The notes beneath the pieces were generated by a model. The model was given only the letters and a program-made list of their open reading frames with translations. It did not search any database and was not told the DNA's origin. Below are positions 15,644 through 24,230 of a stretch of 40,405 nucleotides of DNA, in pieces. The first letter of the stretch is position 1, and every line of letters starts with the position of its first letter. The position numbers were made by a program, and so were the translations under genes. Source of the stretch: Planctomyces sp. SH-PL62 (GTDB lineage: Bacteria; Planctomycetota; Planctomycetia; Planctomycetales; Planctomycetaceae); contig CAMDPX010000044.1 of assembly GCA_945905295.1 (NCBI GenBank), positions 1 to 40,405 of the forward strand, read 5' to 3'.

Positions 15644-17710
15644 TCAGAAGGTGAAGTCAATTTCCATGAAGCTGGCGAAGAAACCACTCGGACTATCGTT
15701 GGTGCGATGGTACAAGTCCTTAAAGCCGGCACCGGGAATCAAGCCTGAAACACCGCCGACGATGATGACGTTGTTGTTCAGGAATGGCCGGTACTCAAAG
15801 CCGGTGCTCAAGTCCGTTCCGATGCTGTGCCCGACGTGTTCTTGAAAAATGAACGTCTCCAGAACGCCGGTCTTGTCAAACCACAGGAAGTTGCAGTTGT
15901 TGATAAACCGCAGCTTGGGAGTGATGTCGTAGTCCACACCCAGATTGAACAGGAACAGGCCCGGATTGACGAAGTTCGATTGGCCTTGGAATTTGCTGGA
16001 GCGCAGATCCGGGACGAGGCTCTGGCGGTTGACAAGGTTCACTCCGAAGAGGCCGATGGTCTGACGTTGCCAATAGCTGAAACCGCCGCCGCCAAAGTTC
16101 GGGTTGTCGAAGATGGTGTCGAAACCTCTGGCCTTTCCGTCATTGATGTTGTTGTCGCCGCTGGACCAGAAGAACGACGTGCGGAAGCGCGCCCAGTCTC
16201 GATCGTAAGACAACTCGATGGCGGCCATCTGCGCGTTGATGTCCTGCGCTTTGCCGGCTAACGGGTTTTGCGTGTCGCGCCCCAACGCCCAATAGAACGC
16301 ATGGCTGATGTTGAAGCGGTTGATGTGCCCGTCGCCGGCAAAGCCCAGGTAGTACGACTCGACCCTGTGCTGCTGGAACGTACCGACTCCGTCAGGACGG
16401 GCCAGGTTATCGTTTTTATCCAACTCGAAACTGGGTCCGTCGTTGTTGTAGTGAAAGCTGGCTTCCGCCGTGTAACCGGGCCAGATGAAGTCCTGGCGGT
16501 AGTAGTTGGCGATGATCGTGTTCTGGTGCCGGTCATCAAACGTATTGAGCAAGCTGTTGGACTGCTTCTCGGTTTGATCGAAGAAGACGAGGTTGAACTG
16601 GTCACGATTGGCGTTGTTGGTGCCGAACAGCCGGACGCCGCGGTTGGTGTCACTGAAGATGAATCCGCGGAAGTCGCTGAGAAAGAACTGCGAGCCGGCG
16701 CGGACCGAGACGAAGTCGTAATACGGACTGGTGTCGGCGAGCTTGGTCTCGACGAACCATTCCTCCAAGGCACCATCGCCACGTGACCGAGTCGAGCCTT
16801 CATTAACGTTCGGGTTGACGATGGCCAGCTCGTTGACGTCGAGGTAGTTAAAGTTGAGGATCGGAGTCAGTTTGACGCGCCAGTCGGCTGGCTTAAATGC
16901 TCCGTCGCCATGAACCAGGTCGAACGACATTATAAAGTTTTGCACATAGAGAAACTGATTCGGGTCGCCAAAGAACTCGTTCTGGTCGGGACTGCCGGTG
17001 CTTTCGAAGGGAGTGGTCGGCGTCGGAACCTGACGCGCTTCCAAAATCGAAAGAGCGGTTCCCGTGAAGGTCAAGAACGTGTGCTGACCAATAATGGGAT
17101 AGTCCCCCTTGAGCACGTTCTGGTTGTACGGGTCGAGCATACTGCCTTGCACATACGGGTAATCGTCCACCCAGGGATGGCCTTTGCCGTAGCGGTCCCA
17201 AGCGGGAAATCCGGATCGCCAGCGATCCTCCATCGGGACGAAGTGGCTGCTCTCCTGACCTTCGCTGGGAACCACACTGCTCTGCCCGCTGAAGCCGAGC
17301 GGTGCTTCCACGGGGTAGGCGAACAAGACGCCTGGCTCCAACGGCATTTCGGGAAGCAGCAGCGGATCTGTCTCTGAGAAGCTCGGCGACAACGGTCGGC
17401 GCAGGACCGGCGGCTGAATGTTTTCTGTGTCGGGCGGTGGCGGCACCGAGTCGTCTGCGTCCGTCGCTCCCGTCATTTCGATACCGGGATCGGACTCGGT
17501 CTCTCCGTCTTCATAGAGAGCCGGCAAGATCTCTTCCGAGTCGAGAAGCGGCGGCGCGGCGAACGAACTTCGCCATGCGACGAGGGACAACAGGCTCAGC
17601 GTAATACACACACCACTGACACGCCGAACGCCAGAGTTGCGCAGTCCTCTGCCAATCCAACATGCGAGCGATTCGGGGTTCTCTGTTTGATGCGACACGT
17701 CTCGCCTCAT
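15644..17710 (-). CDS. Outer-membrane beta-barrel (porin-like) protein
   Basis: This is a 688-aa protein. The ATG at 17710 is preferred over a GTG at 17818. A long, basic N-region is followed by a hydrophobic signal segment (VSGVCITLSLLSLVAWRSSFA). An acidic/proline-rich linker (about residues 55-140) precedes about 500 residues of alternating aromatic beta strands with Asn/Asp-rich turns (FNYLDVNELAIVNPN, YDFVSVRAGSQFFLSDF). The chain ends in ...FMEIDFTF, the terminal Phe signature of outer-membrane barrels recognised by the BAM machinery. It is the first gene of a likely two-gene operon with the multiheme cytochrome. A porin that sheaths or anchors the cytochrome is inferred; no similarity to a specific porin family was recognised. 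Confidence 0.8.
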   Translation of the reverse strand: MRRDVSHQTENPESLACWIGRGLRNSGVRRVSGVCITLSLLSLVAWRSSFAAPPLLDSEEILPALYEDGETESDPGIEMTGATDADDSVPPPPDTENIQPPVLRRPLSPSFSETDPLLLPEMPLEPGVLFAYPVEAPLGFSGQSSVVPSEGQESSHFVPMEDRWRSGFPAWDRYGKGHPWVDDYPYVQGSMLDPYNQNVLKGDYPIIGQHTFLTFTGTALSILEARQVPTPTTPFESTGSPDQNEFFGDPNQFLYVQNFIMSFDLVHGDGAFKPADWRVKLTPILNFNYLDVNELAIVNPNVNEGSTRSRGDGALEEWFVETKLADTSPYYDFVSVRAGSQFFLSDFRGFIFSDTNRGVRLFGTNNANRDQFNLVFFDQTEKQSNSLLNTFDDRHQNTIIANYYRQDFIWPGYTAEASFHYNNDGPSFELDKNDNLARPDGVGTFQQHRVESYYLGFAGDGHINRFNISHAFYWALGRDTQNPLAGKAQDINAQMAAIELSYDRDWARFRTSFFWSSGDNNINDGKARGFDTIFDNPNFGGGGFSYWQRQTIGLFGVNLVNRQSLVPDLRSSKFQGQSNFVNPGLFLFNLGVDYDITPKLRFINNCNFLWFDKTGVLETFIFQEHVGHSIGTDLSTGFEYRPFLNNNVIIVGGVSGLIPGAGFKDLYHRTNDSPSGFFASFMEIDFTF

Positions 17711-18003
17711 TCCCTGAGAACGCGGCCTGTTCCTCCGATGAGGAAACAATCGGCGTCCCTGCCACAAATACGAAAGTCTTCCCGCAGTCGCCCGAATGAC
17801 TACGGCTTTTCCTTTCACATCGGTTCTTCCGGTGAAAACAAATCAATCTGTTCTCAACGGTTCTAACATCCGATGAAGGAAATCAGTCCGACGCGCTGAT
17901 CCGAGAAAACACAAAAGTCAGGTAGCTTTGGGTATCCCGGCTGAATAGTTTGTGCGAGTCCTCGCAATTTTATGGAATCTTCGGGCCAAGGAGAGTTTCG
18001 CTC
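17711..18003. promoter_or_regulatory. Divergent promoter region between barrel and GlcG/HbpS-like gene
   Basis: This gap of 293 bp lies between divergent genes and should hold promoters for both the barrel-cytochrome unit and the surface-protein gene. It is more AT-rich than its surroundings. AGGAGAG lies eight bases before the ATG at 18004. I could not define -35/-10 boxes or an operator with confidence. Confidence 0.4.
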
Positions 18004-21000
18004 ATGTTCTTCCCATCCTTCCGCCGGCTGGCACGCCGCAGGCACCGATCCGCGAATCAAATCGAACAATTGGAGTCGCGTGAATTGCTGGTCGCGCAAT
18101 TGACGACTGCCGAAGTGACCAAGCTGCTGGATCGCGCCTCAATGGCGACCTCCACCGACGACGCCATCATCGCCGTTGTGGATCGCGGTGGGCACATCCT
18201 GGGAGTTCGCACGGAACAGGGAGTGCTCGACGGGATTGATGCCGACACCCTCAATGGCGGCAACGCGAACGACCTGATCGATACCGCTGCGGAAATCAAT
18301 ACGCTGGTCTACGCGATCGACGGCGCAGTGGCCAAAGCTCGGACAGCCGCCTTTTTTGCCAACGGGACTGCGGACACCCGAATTGTTCCTGACGAAGACG
18401 GTCCGATACCCGGAACCATCACACCCTCGGTGGGCCCCTTGACGTCACGCACCATTCGCAACATCAGCCAGTCCACGATCACACAACGCGAAGTGCAATC
18501 GAATCCCAGCATCAGCGATCCCAACTCCACGCTCCGTGGTCCGGGATTCGTCGCACCGATTGGTGTGGGGCAACATTTCCCGCCAGGAGTTCCACACACG
18601 CCGCAGGTGGACTTGTTCGCGATCGAACACACGAACCGCGACAGCATCGTGCATCCCGGCTTGGATAGCATCAAAGGGACCGCCGACGACATCGCGCTCC
18701 AGCAACGATTCAACATCGATCCCGCATTCGTGCCCGATGGAAAAACCATCGATGCCCCGGAAAGTTATGGCTTCACATCAGGACTGGCCCCCAACGCTCA
18801 AGCCCGCGGCATCGCGACCCTACCGGGAGGATTGCCGCTCTATCGCATCTTCGATCAAGACCCGAACAGCCCCACTTTCCAGCAGCTCGTGGGACTCGAT
18901 GTCGTGGGTGGCATCGGAGTGTTCTTCCCCGGCACGGTTGATCCCGATGGTCCCGGCGGACCAGGTCGCATTGGCGACGCCACTTTTGAGCAAGACTATC
19001 CGAACGCCCAAACCGAATTAGCGCGGACAAATGCTCCCAAAGTCTTGGAGTCCGAATACGCGGCGCTGTTTGCCATCGGCGGCGGAATGTTTGGCGGACT
19101 CAACTTGGCGACGGACCGCTTCTTCGGAGGCGACTTCCCAATTCCGTTTGGACGAATCGACCTGGTCGGGATCACGCTCCAGATCATCGGGCCCACTCCT
19201 GGTGTCTCGGGCGTGCGCACGATCGAGGCCATTGGCAACACGATTCCGAAGGGGGATGTGAAACTCGGCGCGCGAATCAGCCAGACGGCCACCACGCTGA
19301 CCGTCAACAACGCTTCGTTACTCCCCGCAGTCGACGGAAACTCGGCGTCGGTCGATTTCCGAGTGCTCATTGATAATGAGATTCTGGCGGTCACCAACGT
19401 CGTGGGAAACACGCTGACCGTCGTACGCGGTCAGAACGGCACTGCTCCCGCAGCACACTTGGCCGGAAAAGCAGTCATCCAGGGCACCGTCCAACTTTCG
19501 GCCGCCGTCAATATCTCGGCGACCACGATCACGGTCACCGACTCCACGGTTCTGCCAGCCTTTGATGCGGATCCGGCAAGCGTGGACTTCTTCGTCCGCA
19601 TCGAAAACGAAATCGTCGCCGTCAAGAATGCCGTGCAGAATCCCAACGGAACGGCGACCCTGTCGATCGACCGCGCGCAGAATGGAAGTCTGGCCAAGGC
19701 TCACGCGAAGGGGAAAGAACTCGTTGCTGGCAGCGGTGCCAACCAGTCGGTCAAGATCACCTCCAGTGTTGCGGCCACCTTAAGTGACTCGGCAACAAGC
19801 CTCGAAGTCCCCGACGCTTCAGTGTTCACGCAGGCGACGCTCCCCTTCTCGATCACCATTGATACCGAAGTGATCTCGGTCACCGGCGTCGATACCGTCA
19901 CGAATACGTTGGCCATTACTCGTGCGCCGGGGGCTGTGGCTCATGCCATCGGAGCCACGATCCGAACCGTGACGAACTTCACCGCCGTGAACGGGAGAGA
20001 GATCGGGGAAGGCTTTTTGGTCACTCCACATGACTCGCCGTTATTGACGACGGCGACCTCCAGCGTGTCCGTCGCTTTGGACGCGGTGGCCACGACACTG
20101 ACGGTGCCCAATGCCTCCGTGTTTCCGGCCGTAGACGGAAATACTGCCTCGATCGACTTCTTTATTCGCATTGAGAACGAAGTCATCGCGGTCACCCATA
20201 TCTCTGGAAACACTTTGACGATCGTCCGTGCGCAACGTGGCACCACGGCCGCGTCTCATGCGATCGGGACAACGATCTTTACGACGGAGCTCACTGGGGC
20301 GCAGGTTTTGCAAATCATCCAGCAAGGCATCGTTGTAGCCGCCGATACCGAAACACGGTTGGACCTGGACAATAACGGCCAGCCGGACCTCACCAGCGAC
20401 GGACGTCGGGTGCGAGCCGCCATTCGGTTGGAAGTCTCAGGGGTCAACCCCGCGACAATCAGAGGCAATGATCAGCGGCAACTGAATCGAGTGGGGACGA
20501 ATCCCGGTGCCTCCGCGATCATGGTTCTGGCCGTCGCGGATGCCGATGGCAACGTCTTGGGTCTGTACCGCATGCACGACTCGACGATCTTCTCGATCGA
20601 TGTGGCCGTGGCCAAAGCACGCAACACGGTGTACTACGCCGGCCCGACCCTTCAAGACGTCGACCGAGTCGATGACAACCGCGACGGCATCCCTGATCCC
20701 AACGTCCCGCTGGGGACCGCGTTCACGAATCGCACGTTCCGCTTCTTGGCCGAGCCGCGCTTCCCACAAGGGGTCGATGGCAGCCGGCCCGGTGCTTTCT
20801 CGATCCTCAATGAAACGGTCGGGGGAGTGCCAGTGACTCAAACACAGTTTCTCGCATCGAGAAGTCCGCAGACCGCAGTGCGTGCGGCCGACAATAACGG
20901 CGGTCCGGTCGCCGCATCCGCCTTCCAGACGGTGCTCGGCTTTGATGCCTTCAATCCCGGTCGAAACTTCCGCGATCCGAACAACATTGCCAATCAAAAC

Positions 21001-21237
21001 GGCATCGTTTTCTTCCCCGGCAGCACTCCGATCTATGCCGGTGTCGGTTCTCTCAACGCTGGCGCGCTGAATGGAGGCTTCGGGATCAGCGGTGACGGCG
21101 TCGATCAAGACGACGTCGTCACCTTCTTCGGCGCACGACAATTCTTGCCACCCGATGCGAACGTGATCGCCGATGAAGTCCGAGTCCGCAACACTCGACT
21201 GCCTTACCAGAAGTTTAACCGCAATCCGTTCGGGTAA
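18004..21237 (+). CDS. Large surface protein with two GlcG/HbpS-like modules flanking four beta repeats
   Basis: This is a 1077-aa protein. The ATG at 18004 has AGGAGAG upstream. The N-terminus is Arg-rich and carries IEQLESRELLVA, a variant of the planctomycete LEPR-XLL export motif. A GlcG/HbpS-type segment follows (LTTAEVTKLLDRA, AIIAVVDRGGHILGV, YAIDGAVAKARTAAFF). A second one lies near the C-terminus (AIMVLAVADADGNVLGLYR, FSIDVAVAKARNTVYY, then GGFGISGDGVDQDD). This family includes heme-binding HbpS. Between them are four related repeats of about 75 residues encoded at about 19267-20280 (pattern TLTV.NAS..PA.D...ASVDF.I.I.NEI.AVT....NTLT..R...GT..A.H..G). It is divergent from the cytochrome operon. 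Heme or redox-cofactor binding at the cell surface is inferred. Confidence 0.78.
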   Translation: MFFPSFRRLARRRHRSANQIEQLESRELLVAQLTTAEVTKLLDRASMATSTDDAIIAVVDRGGHILGVRTEQGVLDGIDADTLNGGNANDLIDTAAEINTLVYAIDGAVAKARTAAFFANGTADTRIVPDEDGPIPGTITPSVGPLTSRTIRNISQSTITQREVQSNPSISDPNSTLRGPGFVAPIGVGQHFPPGVPHTPQVDLFAIEHTNRDSIVHPGLDSIKGTADDIALQQRFNIDPAFVPDGKTIDAPESYGFTSGLAPNAQARGIATLPGGLPLYRIFDQDPNSPTFQQLVGLDVVGGIGVFFPGTVDPDGPGGPGRIGDATFEQDYPNAQTELARTNAPKVLESEYAALFAIGGGMFGGLNLATDRFFGGDFPIPFGRIDLVGITLQIIGPTPGVSGVRTIEAIGNTIPKGDVKLGARISQTATTLTVNNASLLPAVDGNSASVDFRVLIDNEILAVTNVVGNTLTVVRGQNGTAPAAHLAGKAVIQGTVQLSAAVNISATTITVTDSTVLPAFDADPASVDFFVRIENEIVAVKNAVQNPNGTATLSIDRAQNGSLAKAHAKGKELVAGSGANQSVKITSSVAATLSDSATSLEVPDASVFTQATLPFSITIDTEVISVTGVDTVTNTLAITRAPGAVAHAIGATIRTVTNFTAVNGREIGEGFLVTPHDSPLLTTATSSVSVALDAVATTLTVPNASVFPAVDGNTASIDFFIRIENEVIAVTHISGNTLTIVRAQRGTTAASHAIGTTIFTTELTGAQVLQIIQQGIVVAADTETRLDLDNNGQPDLTSDGRRVRAAIRLEVSGVNPATIRGNDQRQLNRVGTNPGASAIMVLAVADADGNVLGLYRMHDSTIFSIDVAVAKARNTVYYAGPTLQDVDRVDDNRDGIPDPNVPLGTAFTNRTFRFLAEPRFPQGVDGSRPGAFSILNETVGGVPVTQTQFLASRSPQTAVRAADNNGGPVAASAFQTVLGFDAFNPGRNFRDPNNIANQNGIVFFPGSTPIYAGVGSLNAGALNGGFGISGDGVDQDDVVTFFGARQFLPPDANVIADEVRVRNTRLPYQKFNRNPFG

Positions 21238-21325
21238 CCGACGGAGCCGCCCGATCGGGTGGAATGCTCAACCTCGTTTGCAACACTCGTGTCGCCGTTC
21301 ATCGGCGATCGAATCAGGAGACGCC

Positions 21326-21724
21326 ATGATGGCCACACCTCACCGAGACGGATTCCGAATCGGCCGACATCTCGCCACCGTTGTTTTGACAGCGATCATC
21401 GCATCATTTGTCACACCACTCAGCGCGAGCGATGAGCAATGCCCAAGCTGCGAATCCCACGACCGTCACGCTTGCGCGGGCTGGCCGCAGTGTATTTCTC
21501 CCTGGGCTCGCCCTTCGTATGGCTGCCATGAATGGGGCGGCTACGTCGGCGGTGGTGCTCCCCATCACGGCGATTCTCGTTGCGCCCACGAAGGGACTTG
21601 GGGCTGGGACTATCACGGCCGCCTCTTCACCAAACGAGTCTGGCTCGGCTGGCACCACGGCCGCCGCGAACAAGGGGGCTACGGAGCCTACAAGTCAGAC
21701 GGGCCGCGCATTCTGCCGGAATAG
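21326..21724 (+). CDS. Small exported Cys/His/Trp-rich protein
   Basis: This is a 132-aa protein. The start is set by CAGGAG five bases before ATGATG at 21326. Residues 1-34 form a signal peptide (HLATVVLTAIIASFVTPLSA). The mature part contains six Cys, including CPSC and CAGWPQC, many His, and Gly-Trp/Gly-Tyr runs (WGWDYHGRLF, WLGWHHGRREQGGYG). No family was recognised. It is 88 bp behind the GlcG/HbpS-like gene on the same strand and may be part of the same surface module. Cys and His density suggests metal or heme contact or disulfide cross-linking, but this is only inference. Confidence 0.65.
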   Translation: MMATPHRDGFRIGRHLATVVLTAIIASFVTPLSASDEQCPSCESHDRHACAGWPQCISPWARPSYGCHEWGGYVGGGAPHHGDSRCAHEGTWGWDYHGRLFTKRVWLGWHHGRREQGGYGAYKSDGPRILPE

Positions 21725-21756
21725 GCGCTTGGCCATCGCTTGTGGTCAACACGCAC

Positions 21757-21809
21757 CCTGACAAGAATCGCCGCCCGTTTCGTTCTTCGGGTTTTGGTTT
21801 TCTGTCAGG
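21757..21809 (+). promoter_or_regulatory. Possible hairpin sequestering the argG ribosome binding site
   Basis: CCTGACA at 21757-21763 is exactly complementary to TGTCAGG at 21803-21809. The latter overlaps the AGGAAGG ribosome binding site of argG (start 21820). Extra pairs (AGAA with TTTCT, with interruptions) can extend the stem. The fold would hide part of the Shine-Dalgarno sequence. It may be chance in a 53-nt span. Confidence 0.3.
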
Positions 21810-21819
21810 AAGGTGTTTC

Positions 21820-23034
21820 ATGCCGTCGTGCGTTTTGGCTTATTCAGGTGGTCTCGACACGTCTGTGATTCTCTGTTGGCTGCAAGAGCAAGGCTACGAC
21901 TGCCACGCGGTCTACGTGGACCTCGGCCAGCCCTGCGAGGATCGCGAGGTGATCATGCAGAAGGCGAAGAATTGCGGAGCGATTTCGTCCCGCATTGTCG
22001 ATGTGCAGGAAGAACTGTGTCGCGACTTCGCATTTCCGATCATGCAGTTTCAGGCGAAGTACGAAGGCTGGTACTTGCTGGGAACCTCGATCGCTCGGCC
22101 GTTGATCGCGAAAGAGTGCGTCCGCATCTGCCGCGAGGTCGGAGCCGAGGCGTTCGCTCACGGAGCCACCGGCAAAGGCAACGATCAGTGCCGCTTCCAA
22201 CTCGCGGCTGAAGCACTCAACCCGGCAGTTCAGATCATCGCGCCCTGGCGAATTGAAAAGTACCGAGCCGCGTTCCCCGGCCGGACCGCCATGATCGACT
22301 ACTGCAACGCGAAGAACATCCCCGTCAAGGCGTCGGTCTCGAAGCCGTACTCTTCCGACGAGAATTGCCTCCATATCAGCTATGAAGCGGGTCAGCTCGA
22401 AGCACTGACCACCAACGGAGTCGAGTTGGTCGAGTTCGGCATGTGCGTCACGCCAATGGCCGCTCCCGACAAACCAGAAACGCTCACGATTCACTTCGAG
22501 TCAGGAGTCCCGGTGTCGCTCAACGGACAGAAGAAGTCCGCGCTCGAAATGGTCAAAGAGCTCAACACCATCGGTGGCCGAAACGGAGTCGGCATCATCG
22601 ACATGGTCGAGAACCGCTTCGTCGGCATGAAGAGCCGCGGCGTATACGAAGCTCCGGGCATGACGATCCTGTATCACGCTCACCGCGTCATCGAACAAAT
22701 GACGATGGACCGCGACCTGATGCACCTCCGCGACCGCCTCGCCCCAGAAGTCGCAGAGATGGTGTACTACGGCTTCTGGTATCACGCGAAGATGGACGCG
22801 CTGCTGGCGTTCAACCAAAACGCTCAACGCCACGTCACCGGCGATGTCACGCTGAAGCTCTACAAAGGGAACATCATCACCGCCGCCCGCAGCAGCCCCA
22901 ACAGCCTCTACGACGAAGGCATTGCCACGATGGAGGGCGGCGGCAGCTACAACCAAACCGACGCCGAAGGGTTCTTGCGGATTCAAGGCTTGCCGGGGCG
23001 CGTGCAGGGGCGAGTTACGCCACGAAGTTATTGA
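21820..23034 (+). CDS. argG: Argininosuccinate synthase
   Basis: This 404-aa cytoplasmic enzyme condenses citrulline and aspartate using ATP to give argininosuccinate, the penultimate step of arginine synthesis. Its length is typical for the family. The N-terminal ATP-pyrophosphatase P-loop is AYSGGLDTSVIL (residues 7-18). The family motifs GATGKGNDQCRF and PYSSDENCLHISYEAG follow, as does GRNGVGIIDMVENRFVGMKS in the synthetase half. The ATG at 21820 is chosen because AGGAAGG lies six bases upstream; the frame is open further upstream but overlaps the preceding gene. No argH or other arginine gene is adjacent, so it appears to be a stand-alone locus. A small membrane-protein gene follows 19 bp later. 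Confidence 0.97.
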   Translation: MPSCVLAYSGGLDTSVILCWLQEQGYDCHAVYVDLGQPCEDREVIMQKAKNCGAISSRIVDVQEELCRDFAFPIMQFQAKYEGWYLLGTSIARPLIAKECVRICREVGAEAFAHGATGKGNDQCRFQLAAEALNPAVQIIAPWRIEKYRAAFPGRTAMIDYCNAKNIPVKASVSKPYSSDENCLHISYEAGQLEALTTNGVELVEFGMCVTPMAAPDKPETLTIHFESGVPVSLNGQKKSALEMVKELNTIGGRNGVGIIDMVENRFVGMKSRGVYEAPGMTILYHAHRVIEQMTMDRDLMHLRDRLAPEVAEMVYYGFWYHAKMDALLAFNQNAQRHVTGDVTLKLYKGNIITAARSSPNSLYDEGIATMEGGGSYNQTDAEGFLRIQGLPGRVQGRVTPRSY

Positions 23035-23053
23035 GAGTTCAAACTGGCACGCC

Positions 23054-23353
23054 ATGAAAATCACACTCAGCATCATCATCGGTTCGCTGATGCTGGCGAT
23101 TCTCGCGACGGTTCTAGTCGAAAGCCGCTTGCCTCGCCGGTTGAGTGAGAGAACCGCAGTGAAGTTTGCTGGCTTTGCAGTTCTCTGCTGTTACGTTGTC
23201 TGCATTGGTGTGGTTTCTGCACTTCTCAGTCATTGCTTTAACATCCGCGAATGGCTTGCCATTCTGATCGCGGTTCCGCTCGGAGCTCTTTTTTGGCATT
23301 GCTTGCAAAAGCCTCTGAGGGTTGAAAATGGTCCTGAGACTTGCCGCGGCTGA
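23054..23353 (+). CDS. Small two- or three-segment membrane protein, unknown function
   Basis: This is a 99-aa protein with hydrophobic segments at about residues 3-21 (LSIIIGSLMLAILATVLVES), 36-60 (VKFAGFAVLCCYVVCIGVVSA) and 68-84 (WLAILIAVPLGALFW). It starts 19 bp after argG on the same strand and may be co-transcribed with it. No family was recognised. The preceding ribosome binding site is weak (GAGAG about 20 bases upstream), so the call rests on the membrane-like composition. Confidence 0.5.
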   Translation: MKITLSIIIGSLMLAILATVLVESRLPRRLSERTAVKFAGFAVLCCYVVCIGVVSALLSHCFNIREWLAILIAVPLGALFWHCLQKPLRVENGPETCRG

Positions 23354-23389
23354 CCGGTACACTCAAATCCACACGGAAGGAATTCTTCA

Positions 23390-23695
23390 ATGCCTGGACT
23401 CAAGACTCAGAAACGTCGAACGACGAAGCCAACGGAACGAAAGATCGTCGTACCGATGGATGACTCCAGCCGCGCGGCGGTTGTACGCGCGGCTGAACTG
23501 AGGCATGTCAGTGCAAGCGACTATGTCCGTGAGATCGCAGTGGCTCAGGCGAAGCACGAAGTGAAGGCGGCTCAGCGGCAAGTCATCGCGTTATCGCCCG
23601 CTGAACAGCTTCAGTTTTGGAACGCACTCAACACACCGCCTCAACTGACGCCGGCCCAGAAGCGGCTCGGCAAAGTGATGCGAGGCGGGAAGTGA
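23390..23695 (+). CDS. DUF1778 (TacA-type) antitoxin
   Basis: This is a 101-aa protein. After a basic N-terminus, residues 18-55 form a ribbon-helix-helix-like DNA-binding part (KIVVPMDDSSRAAVVRAAEL, then VSASDYVREIAVAQA), typical of DUF1778 antitoxins that repress their own operon. The C-terminal tail (LSPAEQLQFWNALNTPPQLT) matches the toxin-neutralising segment with its conserved Pro-Pro. GGAAGG lies nine bases before the ATG. Its TGA overlaps the GTG start of the downstream acetyltransferase as GTGA, giving translational coupling. The pair forms a type II toxin-antitoxin module of the TacAT class. Confidence 0.88.
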   Translation: MPGLKTQKRRTTKPTERKIVVPMDDSSRAAVVRAAELRHVSASDYVREIAVAQAKHEVKAAQRQVIALSPAEQLQFWNALNTPPQLTPAQKRLGKVMRGGK

Positions 23696-24216
23696 ATGAG
23701 ATTGTTCTTCCAAACGGGTTCCGATGGGAGCGACTTCGCCGTGAGCATCGCCGCCGCGAATTCGTTTGTGGTGAACCTTTGGTTGACGACTGGTTGAAAA
23801 CGAAAGCATTGCAGCATCAGTCGAAGCACTTATCTGTCACTAAAGTGCTGTTGGATGATGTCGCCCACATCGCAGGATTGTTCACCCTGGCAACGGGGCA
23901 AGTCAGCTTCGCTGATCTACCCGCTGAAATCGCGGAACGTTTGCCAAAGCGTGAACTGCCCGTCGCCGTACTGGCTTGGTTGGGAGCGAGTCAGCAGTCT
24001 CATGGCCAAGGCTTCGGACGATTGCTGTTGGCTCAAGCATTACGCGACTGCCACATCGCGGGCCAAACTTTTCCCTTCGTCGCCGTGATTCTCGATTGCC
24101 TCAATGAAACCGCGAAGGCGTTCTATCGCCGCTGGGATTTTCAAGAACTCCCCGGCCACGGCTTTCGACTATTTCTGGGCACCACGCAACTCGAATCGAT
24201 GATGCACGCGAATTAG
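23692..24216 (+). CDS. GNAT-family acetyltransferase toxin (TacT-type)
   Basis: This is a 174-aa protein. The GTG start at 23692 overlaps the antitoxin stop and has a GGCGGGA ribosome binding site; the nearby ATG at 23696 is out of frame. GNAT features are present: an N-terminal FVCGEPLVDDWLKTKALQHQ typical of TacT/AtaT toxins, the acetyl-CoA pyrophosphate loop QQSHGQGFGRLLL, and the C-terminal AKAFYRRWDFQ with the conserved Tyr. Family members acetylate the amino group of aminoacyl-tRNA and so stop translation, and the DUF1778 partner holds them inactive. Length matches the family. The tRNA target cannot be told from sequence. Confidence 0.88.
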   Translation: MNEIVLPNGFRWERLRREHRRREFVCGEPLVDDWLKTKALQHQSKHLSVTKVLLDDVAHIAGLFTLATGQVSFADLPAEIAERLPKRELPVAVLAWLGASQQSHGQGFGRLLLAQALRDCHIAGQTFPFVAVILDCLNETAKAFYRRWDFQELPGHGFRLFLGTTQLESMMHAN

Positions 24217-24230
24217 TTTTGGAAGTTCAC

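Noticed and set aside
21326-21724. Small Cys/His-rich protein as a c-type cytochrome.
   Set aside because: It has CPSC and other Cys but no CXXCH motif.
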